NCBI GenBank assembly: GCA_016906335.1
Contig: JADEYG010000004.1
Coordinates: 62,001 to 126,000, forward strand
DNA length: 64,000 nt
Direction of reading: 5' to 3'
Origin: Novakomyces olei
Lineage: Eukaryota > Ascomycota > Novakomycetes > Novakomycetales > Novakomycetaceae
Of this stretch, positions 51,367 through 61,753 are shown piece by piece. The position numbers and the translations under genes are program-made. Under the pieces are notes generated by a model. That model searched no databases. It was not told the DNA's origin and worked only from the letters and a program-made list of their open reading frames with translations. Within the stretch, counting starts at the first letter, position 1; each line of letters opens with the position of its first letter.

Positions 51367-52215
51367 TGAAAGGTTACCAACCCGTGCCTCTTTTGATCCT
51401 CTCCGGTCAAAAGCTGCAGGGTTCGTAGAAGACTCAGGCTCAAGTTCGTGTGGTTCTCTGTACGCCAATCATGCGGCCGGTTCTTTGTCCTTGTACGCTC
51501 GACGATCAGAATCGGCTTGCAAAATTTTGTATATTGTGGCTATATGTATATATATATATATTATATATATATAGATTTTTATATTTGCTATCTTTATACT
51601 ATATACTTGTAACCTTTGATAAAACTGTTCGATAAGATGTTCATACCTTGGATAATTGGATATATATCTGCTTTTTAGGCTCTATAAAAATAGGAAATTT
51701 GCTGCTGCCTTCGAGAATCAAGTTGCGAGAAATTTTACAGTTTTGTGCTTACGTTTAAAGAGCTTTTGGCGGTAGCTGCCGCTGCGACTTGGCTTCGAGA
51801 CCCAGGGAGCAAAAATTTTTTATGCTCCATTCCGTTCTTTATAGTCTGTTTGAACATGATAAGAGTCTGCGGGTTCGATTCTGGGAATTGCCCGCTTGTC
51901 TATTACGCAGAACCGCAGAACTATGGCTGGCTAATATTACTTGCACGCTGATGTGTAAAAGCACCCAGAAAACCCTGGATAATATCTCGATAATAATATC
52001 TGAATAAATCTGGATAATTATGGCTGCCGTATAAATTAAACGCCCCCGATTTATTAATATAATTTCGATGAATTCAAAATCTAAACGAAACAATAATACA
52101 AATGTAGCTCATACTTCATTTCCAAAAAAATACATTAATTAATACGACAAACCTTGAACTTTTAGACAAACGTACCAGAAATCAGATCGCATGGCTGAGC
52201 TCTGTGTCCTGACAC
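51367..52215. other. SET3 upstream region / beta-lactamase-like 3' side
   Basis: An 849-bp stretch. Its first 100 bp may be SET3 coding sequence if an upstream exon exists. A TA-rich run lies at 51548-51572. A 68-codon plus-strand frame at 51745-51951 is probably not a gene. Confidence 0.45.
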
Positions 52216-53663
52216 TTATGTCGATTGCTTTATAGCGCTGTAAACTAATGATTCTACATGAGCCCATAACTGAAGAACTTGCGCATCAGCAAATGGCAAT
52301 ATTTGCGTGCTGACAAGTCCAGCAACTCCGGATTCTCGATCGCACCACCACCACATATTGCACAAACCGGCCCAGTGAGCAGTGCTAGTAGATCTGCCCG
52401 TGGCACTGCTGTTGGCCAGCATAAAAGTAAGGCCCCAGCCTTGTGGAACTCCTTTCTGAACGGGATAAAGCTCGCTCACCAAATTTGTCAATTCAGGCTT
52501 GGCATCGTCCAGTGGAACTCGTGCAAAGTCAGGAAACTCGGGTATCTGGTTCTTGAACATTTCATCCACCGTGTCCTTCTGCAGTATTCTCGTCTTTGTC
52601 TTTGGGCACGTACCGTCATTAAGCAATACGGACAAAAGGCCTTTTATTTAGCATTTGAAAAAGCTGAAACAAAAGGGACAAAGTGCCCAGTTAATTGCAA
52701 CGACAAAAGAATGCGTAAAATATAAAGCAAAGCCCAAAATTTACTTACGACTATAATCCCTTGGTTGAGAGTAAAGCCCAGCACCGCCGCTGTTGAAAAA
52801 TTTATTGCCTTCTCCACTCGAATACATCAGGGGTGCATGGTTCAAATGGTTTCGAGGAGCCAATGCGCCATCAGGCCGACGATAGTGCATGTAAGCCAGA
52901 CGTCTTTTCAAATCGTCCGTTGGTAGCATATTAATCTCTTTAAGGCCAAGAGGCTCAAAGATGTGTTTGATCATGTAATCGTTCAAGGTCAGACCCGTTG
53001 CGCGCTCCACAGCTAAACCAGCCCAATCGATACCCACCTAGACTTAATTAGTACTCTGGGAAAGCTCAGTCAAATACTATGCTAATGTAACGGCGACTGG
53101 GCTTGACAATAAACATATTAAAGATAGCTTACCCCATAAAGCCAACTTTCTCCCGGTTGAAACAGCAAAGGCTGAGTCAATATATCCGCAGACAGTCCAG
53201 AAAACTCATTGTACCCAACAGGCAGACTATAATCGCGCAAACGCTCGTTGAAAAAAGTGTATCCGAACCCTGCTGTATGGGTCAAAAGCATGCGCAATGT
53301 AATTCCCCGTACTTGGTCTGCCAATGTCTTCCCGTCTGGCTGAAGAACTTTAATTTTTTTAAGCTCCGGCAGATAATGGTCAAGTGCCGTTGCATCGTCA
53401 AGTGCAAGTATGCCTTTTTCTACAAGCTGCATACACGCAATTCCTGTCACCATTTTGGTGCAAGAAGCTAGCCAAAAGACGTGATCGATTTGCATCGCCT
53501 CATCCGATATCAAACCCCTTTTGCCTGCTGCATGCGAAAATAGTTCATTGCCATCACGGTCTACTACTACTACAGCGGCACCAGGAATCCCGCTGGCCGT
53601 ATTGGCACACGACTCCTCTACTGTCTGCTCCAACTGCTTTTTGGCCTCTGCCGTCAGCTTCAT
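52216..53663 (-). CDS. Beta-lactamase-fold serine hydrolase (class C / EstB / LovD-like)
   Basis: Exons 53663-53133, 53037-52749 and 52640-52216 give 414 residues. The catalytic SxxK is Ser67-Cys-Thr-Lys70 in FWLASCTKMVTG. The family blocks LRMLLTHTAGFGYTFFN, PGESWLYG|VGIDWAGLAVE and GQGWGLTF-like PQGWGLTFML are present, and the C-terminal KTG-equivalent is HWAGL. ILPFADAQV near the end is typical of fungal members. The start is the first ATG; there is no signal peptide, so the enzyme is probably cytosolic. Members include esterases, acyltransferases of secondary metabolism and uncharacterised proteins. No biosynthetic cluster surrounds it, so the substrate is open. Intron 3' ends were chosen to restore YSRLLSVLLNDG. 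Confidence 0.88.
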
Positions 53664-54151
53664 TGTGTATTGCTGCTTTGTGGACGCGGATCGAAGGAAC
53701 AGGTTTCGTTTACCCCACAATACCCCACATCGCGTATATTGTTTATCATAATATATTCAAATCGAACCTATCAAGTCTATTGATAACAGGGTTAACAGCT
53801 AACCCTTATAAAATCTGGAGTAATTATTAGTACCGCACAATAACTAACCCTAAACCTCGGTATAGAATAATTTATAGACGATTTCTTAAAGTATAGTCGG
53901 TATTCATGTGACTCTTAATAATTTGATTACATGTGACAGCCACGATGTTTGTGATAAATATAATTGTAAGAAACCTTGCCATTCCAATGAACCAACTACT
54001 CGCCGAACGATATTAGATTAATTTCACTGCCGTTTTACACGACTCTTGTGGCAGTCGAATTCTTTCTGAACTTCATCTCAAAGACAAAACTAAAAAACAT
54101 TAGAAAAATGCTAAAGTTCGAGTCAAGCTTCAAACTGCAATTTAACCAAAC
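53664..54151. other. Spacer, beta-lactamase-like promoter / AIF-like 3' side
   Basis: A 488-bp AT-rich spacer between two minus-strand genes. Isolated AACCCT-type motifs occur (about 53795 and 53846). No gene seen. Confidence 0.45.
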
Positions 54152-55652
54152 TCAAGCCGAGTCCGGCATGGTTTCACCAAAGTACTGCCAAATACGTGCA
54201 CTGTCTTTTTTAGGGTCATACGGCTGTAATTCACTCTCGTCGTCCCTATCGTCGCCATAGTACGAAATATATTGATTCTGCGATTAGTCTAGTTACGTGA
54301 TAAAGTCCTCTTTTTTGTTTTTTGTTAAAAATTCTTACCAGCCCGACTGTCACTGCTGTCGCGTTCTCCCACCATTCAATACGATGATCGCGTGGTTGTT
54401 GGCCTTGAATCGTTCGCAAAATATTTTGTGTGACTGTATTTGCCTGAAATGCAGCAGAACGTCCGTTCTTTGAGAACGGTGTTTCAGCAACATCCCCTGC
54501 GGCGTATACGTTACCGTACTCGTTTGCGTCAAGTTGTAACGTTGATCTGACCTTGATATATCCTGAACTTGAAACACACTGTGGGGCAATCTGAGAGACA
54601 AGCTCGGAGTTTGGTTGCTGCCCTATGCATTTTATCTTGGAATCAGAAAGGGAGAACAAATAAAATGATTAAAGATGAAATAAAAATAAAATTATTGTTA
54701 AAAGTAATAGAATCCAACTAAATCAATTGCACCCCAAACTTACCAAAAAGTCACAGTCAATGACTTTGCCGCTATTAAGCAAAAGCTTTCCGTTTGGTGG
54801 GGTCTTCGTTTGACTCAGACGCTCGCCTAAGTAGAAGGTAATGCCCAATTTAGTGAGCTCCTCTGTTGCCTTCTCTTGCATTATAGGACCAAAATGATTC
54901 AATATACTAGAACGCGAATGAACCAGAGCGACATTTTTGTCTGGGTACCGGTCTTTCATGTCAGCTGCAGTTTCTACTCCAGCAGCTCCTCCGCCAAGGA
55001 CAACAATATTGCGGCTTTCATCGATAGACTTCCCATAATTTTGTACAGTTTCCATTCCGTCTGATAAACTTTCTTGGCCAACTCGTGAAGGCAGCGAAGC
55101 ATTGGCCCCAGTAGCTAGAAACAAAAATTCAAAAGAAATTACACGGCCTGATTTCAACGTAATAGTACCTGGAGTCTGTATAGCCGGTTTGCTTTTCTCT
55201 GACAACTTTTCGTCAATCAATAATTCACCGTTTGATAAATCCGCAGCTTGAATTCCAATTGCCGTGTCGGTAATCCATTCAAAACTTCCCTTGGGCGGAC
55301 TCCCAAGAAATGATTTGTATGGTATAAATAGACGCTGAGCGTGCTCCCAGAGCACACAGTAATGAGGAATATGCCACGTATACTGAAACTGATGGTTCTT
55401 TTCGATTATCACGACACGGTACCCGCTCGGCAAGGAATTTGCTAGTGATTTTGCTGCATTGTACCCTGCAAATGAAGCACCTACGACGACTACGTTACGA
55501 GGTGCTCTACTGCCCTTGTTGGGCCGGTAGAAAAGACGGTGAAGTTGTGAGCGCAGAGAAAACGATACTTTGTTTAGCATAAACTTGCCAATCGTTCCGT
55601 ATAACTGGAGCTTTAAAAATACTCGTCGCAATACGCTAAATAGGCCGCCCAT
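54152..55652 (-). CDS. AIF/AMID-like FAD-dependent oxidoreductase
   Basis: Exons 55652-54744, 54635-54339 and 54277-54152 give 443 residues. Two dinucleotide-binding folds are clear: VVVVGASFAGYNAAK (Gly58-Gly63) for FAD and IVVLGGGAAGVETAAD (about 216-231) for NAD(P)H. A further FAD motif, VYAAGDVAE, is at about 347. The third exon supplies the C-terminal domain with YDPKKDSARIWQYFGETM. The protein belongs to the pyridine nucleotide-disulphide oxidoreductase family without a redox Cys pair, resembling AMID/FSP1-type NAD(P)H-quinone reductases. The N-terminal 50 residues are basic and amphipathic and could direct it to mitochondria or membranes. The redox partner is not deducible. Confidence 0.87.
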
Positions 55653-56468
55653 GGCTGACTGCCTTGATTATTTGAGACTTGATTCTAGCTCTTCAAAACA
55701 GCCTTGCCGCGATTATTTTTGCTTGCGTACCGCAAATTTGTAATTATATATACTTTCAGCACCAAATCCAGGGTTCAAGCGAATAGCCAGCCAATCACTA
55801 TCCAGAATCTAATTATCTGATCATCAGATAATATTTAGCCGAACTCTCGGAAATATTCATTCCGGCCAAATCGAGCGCGAATACGACTTGGTGCAATCAT
55901 ACGCTTGGCTTGCTCATTAGGCTGATTGGATTTTAAACACTATGGGGCGTGTTACAAGCCTCATCAGTTACAGCAGTACATTACAAAAAGATGTGATTGG
56001 AGACATACTGGCTATAACACGTGAATGCCAATAGCTAAGCGACGAATTGCTTTTCTATCTTTTAAGAAATTAGTTTTAAGATCTAAGGCTTGAAATTTAT
56101 ACAAGAGAGCTTTAATTAAGGCGGCCTGCAGTGGTATTGATAAGTTTAAATCTTATTGAGCGCATTTTGTGCAAGATTTTGATACAATTCAGCTGCATCA
56201 AAAAAGTTGGTTCAGCGTCATACTGCCCATAATCCAAGTATGTGGAGAGTGTTTGTCTCGTTATAAGTTGTACTTTTATAAATATATTCAATATTAATAA
56301 TTGGTTAATCAATTATAGTGAATAAACTAAACACTAGCAGAATCCCCACACTCTCGAGTCTTGAGAAGATGGACGTCATGCATTGCGCAATGGCTTTCTG
56401 GGACTATAAGCGCCGACAAACGTATTTGGAAGCTAGATTTTTCTTGACGTCGCGGCAGAATCACGAGG
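55653..56468. promoter_or_regulatory. Divergent promoter, AIF-like / PNS1-like copy 1
   Basis: An 816-bp intergenic region. It holds ATTATCTGA-TCA-TCAGATAAT (55812-55832), a perfect inverted pair of GATA-factor core sites (AGATAA) about 160 bp upstream of the AIF-like ATG. GATA factors control nitrogen genes in fungi; use here is inference. Short plus-strand frames near 56360-56480 are not called. Confidence 0.4.
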
Positions 56469-58485
56469 ATGATGACGCGCAATGAAAAGCCGGGAGGAAA
56501 GACGTACGATGACCATTTCCAAGTTGTGAATGGACCCAAGTGGAACGATGTATGACCTGAGGGGTTTAGGTTTATTTTTGACGTTCAAAATACGAGGGAA
56601 ATAGCTCAATTTCAGAGATCAATAAATTATACGCATCAATAGCTTCTAACATTGATTTTAATTTAGGTATGGGCCGCAATACTTTTCTTTATCACGGTTG
56701 TACTGTATTTTGTATTTGCCGGCTTTGCTCTGGCTGGAATGTTTAAGCGAGGTAAAAAGTGGTCGTTTTTTTTTAAATCCTAACAAAAACAGGCGGTTTC
56801 AATTGGGACAAGGGGCTTAAAGATGGGGGCAAGTACGATTCTATCGACAAACTGAGTATTAAATGGTACGCGGCCCGATCAATATTGAGTATATGTTAAA
56901 ACTACGATTTCTTAGGGTTACACTTGTCACCTTTTCCATATCTATTGGCGTGTCTTTGCTGGGGTTTACGGTGATGCTATTCTTGCTGTCCAAATTCACA
57001 AAAGCTTTTATTTGGATCGCGGGCGTATTTACTGTTTTGACCGGATTTGGGTCTGCCGCCTTCTACTTTGTTAAACAGGAGTAAGTGCTGTAATATTTTG
57101 ATGTTGATTGCTTACATAGCAAACAGTTGGGGCAGCGGAGCCGTTTCTATTTGCTTCGCATTGTTTTACGCAATTTGCTTTATGTGTTGGATACCGCGGA
57201 TTGCCATGTCTACTTTCATCCTCAAGTGTAAGTTAAAGAGTGCTCACGATGATTCGATTTTGCCCTTTCAAAATTATTTGCATCTCTTATACTATAATTT
57301 TTTTCTCATTCACTGATTCTAATATAAGCAACGATCGATTATGCGGTCATGAAGCCTTCTGTCTTTGTCATTATGCTATTTGCAGCCATAATAAATTGCG
57401 TGATTGTCGCATTTCATGGTCTCGTGCTTATCGCTGCATTCGCCACGTGGCACGATCCGCGTACACAGAAAAGTCGCAATTTTTCCGAGTCTGGCTGGCT
57501 TGTTTGCGTAGTGGCCCTCATAACTTTTGCGACTTACTGGATGACTGAAGTCGTTAAAAACGTAGCTCATGTTACAGTTTCCGGGGTTTATGGTTCAATT
57601 TATTATGGCAAAAATACACCTTCTGGAATTCCTCGAAATCCAGCTCTTGGAGCTTTTTTCCGGGCTTGTACTTTTTCCTTTGGAAGTGTCTGTTTTGGAA
57701 GTCTGCTCTCCTCTATCGTGACTTGTCTGCGGGAACTCGTAGTGACTGCGGCTTCTTCTCAGCGCCGGCAGCAAAGTATAATCTCTTTAATAGCATATTT
57801 TATTCTGCGTGCAGCGGCAGGATTCCTCGACTGGCTCTGTCGTATTTTTAATAAATACGCCTTTGTGCAGGTAGCATTGTTTGGGAAGTCGTACGTTCGG
57901 GCAGCAAAGGAGTAAGTCTATTATGCATTATGCATTATTGAAAAGTTAATCTACTTTGATTTAGTTTTTCACCTTTTAACTCCCTTCAAATTTCAATTTT
58001 CAATTTCCAGTTTCTCATTTTTATTTTTATCTTGGTTTTAATTTGTTATTTCATTATTACATTTTTTTATCTAATATATAGCACATGGAAAGCCATTCAT
58101 CAGCGCGGCATTGCTGCTCTCGTTAATGAGTGTATTATCGGTCCCGTGTTAAGCATGTGTTCTGTTATGGTGGCACTGCTATCGATGCTCGTTTGTGTTA
58201 TTGTCATGATGATTCTTGACCGCGATTATAGCAAGCGACAGCTGATTGTTCCCGCTGTCGCATTTCTCATATCGCTCCAAATCGCAAATACGGGCTTCTC
58301 TGCTATAAATTCTGGAATTGCAGCATTATTTATATGCTTTGCTGAAAGTATGCGTATCATCATTGACATTTGACTAAGCGAAAACAGATCCAGAGATTAT
58401 TGCACGTGCAGACAGACCGGTATACGATGAGGTTACATACGTTTATCCTTCTATAGTTTACGGGCCACGGCCGCCCATTGCGTAG
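56469..58485 (+). CDS. PNS1: Choline-transporter-like (CTL/Pns1) membrane protein, copy 1
   Basis: Eight exons, 56469-56549, 56667-56751, 56793-56865, 56916-57080, 57127-57227, 57329-57911, 58082-58347 and 58388-58485, give 483 residues. The CTL family signature is strong: a first TM after PKWNDVWAAILFF; TYWMTEVVKNVAHVTVSG; GSIYYG; FRACTFSFGSVCFGSL; and AKDTWKAIHQRGIAALVNEC. About ten membrane segments are expected. Two adjacent ATGs open the frame; the first is used. Pns1 proteins sit in the plasma membrane; choline transport by fungal members is unproven. The gene is followed after 556 bp by a paralogue in the same orientation. Confidence 0.88.
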
Positions 58486-59041
58486 AGTATAAATTATTTC
58501 TTTGAGGCGTTTACAGATGAATGCTTTACCCAAATACTTTTTTGCCTTTAGAATTGTGCTTACTAGTCTCCCACCCTGCTTGTCATAGCACTGCTAATGG
58601 CAGTATCAAATTATAGTAGTAGTTATTATTATTATTATTATTATTATCATATTTCATTGAATGCTGTCCAAAGGTCCGGTATATCAATCACAAGTAATAT
58701 CAAATTTGATCCCAATGAAGTAGCAGATTCGAATGACGACAAAGCGACAGTCAACATTTAACTTCTTCAATAGTCGTGAAAAATACGACATTTGCATCAA
58801 GAATTCAGGCATTTCACCTAACATCTTTAACTTTGTCTTCTATGTATTCAAAATCTTTGAAAATTTCCCAATAGTATTTCTACTTGTACTGTCCAATCAC
58901 CAGTTAGACGAGCCTATGACCGCATCCAGCGATCATTAGGGATTTCACAGTGTGCACAAAAATAAAAACAAAACAGGATAGACAAATAAATAATAAATAA
59001 CCAAATAATATCGCACAAGGACAACTGGGCTCGACGCCGCA
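58486..59041. other. Spacer between the two PNS1-like genes
   Basis: A 556-bp spacer with a short TTA array (58621-58648). A 68-codon plus-strand frame (58733-58939) shows nothing recognisable. Confidence 0.5.
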
Positions 59042-61328
59042 ATGGAGACCAGGGATTACACGTTTGAGAAGGAGTTTCCTGTTGAGCGTCCAAAATACAA
59101 CGATGTAAAGCGACAGAGGTTCACTAAATAATCGTCTTCTAATTGTTCAGATTTGGGCTGCGCTATTGTTTATAGCGGACCTTTTAGTCTTTGTCGTGAT
59201 CAGCGGATTTGCGTTGCACGCCTATGCTCAAACTCGTGAGTGGAAATTTACTCCCTTTCAATTGATGCTTCTTTTTTGAACTTTTTGCATGTCTTCCTTT
59301 TTAATCTCTTTGAATTCTGGCCGATTTATTGAAATTTTCATCAGTGTTCCTGTTGATTTAGCTATAATAGTGCCACGTCCATAAAGGCTATTGCTACGCA
59401 CATTTGAATGATAAAGTTACCGCTGATGAGTGATTATTTTCGGTCCTCAATTTATTTGGCTTTAATGTTTAAATTTGTTTCCTACTGCCGTGTTCTACGC
59501 CCATCATTCAACTCATCATATGATATATCATGCTTGATGCCCGCCTTTCTTTCCTCGTACTAATTGCCCAGGATCGACTCAGGGCAGTGGGATCTACAAT
59601 GGCTCTGACACACTGACGCTTGATACGAATACCATTGTGCTCATATGCTTTGTCTTTGTTGTTTCTTTGGGATTGTGCTTCCTGTATATGGTCATTGCTA
59701 GTGTATTCACAAAGGCCTTGATATGGATAACTGGAATCGCGAATGTCGTAACTGGCCTCGGTAAGATATTTCGAAGAAATTCAGGTGTCTAATTTCAAAT
59801 AGCAACCGCAATTTGGTACTTGGTGGACCGAAAGTAAGTTTGATATTTTTACACTTTATGCTGACCGACGCAGTTACTACACTGGCATTGTATTTTTAGT
59901 GTTTGCTGTCTTTTATTTGCTTTGTTTTATCAGTTGGATTCCCCGCATTCCTCTCGCTACTCTGATACTGAAAAGTAAGATTGTTGAATAAATACAGATA
60001 ACGAATGAGCTTTTATATTTATTGAATTTTTGCTAATTTTAGCCACCTTTCGGTACGCAAAGCGTAAACCAGCTGTCTTTATTGTCTCGTTTTTTGGGAC
60101 GCTGGTCAATATCGCCTTTTCAGCTTACTTGTCAATCGCATTAGTAGCATCTTACGTTAAATGGCATAAAGGCAGTGATGGCACTGATTACGCTGGAGGC
60201 TCAGCTGGAAATGGATCATTGGTGATGATTATACTGTTCCTTAGCTTTACTGCCTACTGGGTCACAGAGGTGATAAAGAACGTTATTCACGTGACAATCT
60301 GTGGAATATTTGGCAGTATTTATTATGGACTCGCTAGTCCTCAGGGCATTCCTCGTCACTGTGCCTGGGGATCCTTCCGCAGAGCAATGACATACTCCTT
60401 TGGATCAATTTGTTTTGGCAGTCTGATTGTTTCTATTATTACATTTATACGAGAACTCTTGCGCAATGCGGCTCGAGCTCAAGCGGAAGAAGGAAATATA
60501 ATTGGGTTCATATTTACTTGCATCCTGCAATGGTTCATTGGTGTCCTGGACTGGCTTGTTCAGTTTTTCAACAAGTATTGCTACGTACAGATTTCTTTGT
60601 ACGGCAAGAAATATATTGCTGCGGCAAAAGAGTAAGTATCCAGGAAATCTGACGGGAACAAGAAAATGAACGAGTGAAAAGGCATTAAAACAGAATCGCT
60701 ATAATATAATATAAAAAAATAATAAAATTAAAAACAAAAACAAAAATTAAAATTAAAGCAACAAATTGATTGAAGAGAAAAATATAGAACGAAATATGCT
60801 ATATTAATCGGCAATTACTAATTTATCAGTACATGGCACATGTTGGTAGACCGTGGAATTGATGCGCTCATTAACGAATGCTTGATTGGACCTGTACTTG
60901 GAGCCGGTTCAACTTTTGTTTCTTACGTTACTGCGTTGCTGTGCTACCTCTATCTTCGTTATACGCAGCCAGCCTATAACTCTGGAGGAGGATACACGCC
61001 TATCATTATGGCTTTAGGGTTCTTGATTGGTCTGCAAACGACAAACACCGCCGTCGTACCCATTAATTCTGGAGTGGCCACTATTTTTGTTGCCCTTGCA
61101 AAGAGTACACCGCCCTCTTTTGTTTATTTTGATATACTTATTTGCTTATATTGAATATTTTTCTCGAATGCTCTTGTCATTTCCAATTTCGTTTTTACTG
61201 TCTTAATATATTTGCTATTTAACCTGAGCTAATTCTGTACAGACCCAGAAATTCTGCAACAATTTGATCCAGAATTGTACTCTGCAATTGCACAAGCGTA
61301 CCCCAAAGTGGCTCAGCCATCGCCTTGA
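59042..61328 (+). CDS. PNS1: Choline-transporter-like (CTL/Pns1) membrane protein, copy 2
   Basis: Eight exons, 59042-59104, 59151-59235, 59572-59760, 59803-59833, 59874-59974, 60043-60631, 60830-61104 and 61243-61328, give 472 residues. Shared signature with copy 1: PKYNDIWAALLF, AYWVTEVIKNVIHVTICG, GSIYYG, FRRAMTYSFGSICFGSL, and AKDTWHMLVDRGIDALINEC. By eye the two are roughly half identical in the long sixth exon, so the duplication is old. Six of seven introns match copy 1 in place and phase; the third differs. Exon 4 is only 31 nt. Intron 2 (336 nt) is much longer than in copy 1. Confidence 0.88.

Positions 61329-61753
<425 letters not shown>

Noticed and set aside
51860-51885. tRNA T-arm-like GGGTTCGATTCTGGG
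   Set aside because: The stem does not pair properly and no acceptor, D or anticodon arm can be formed around it.
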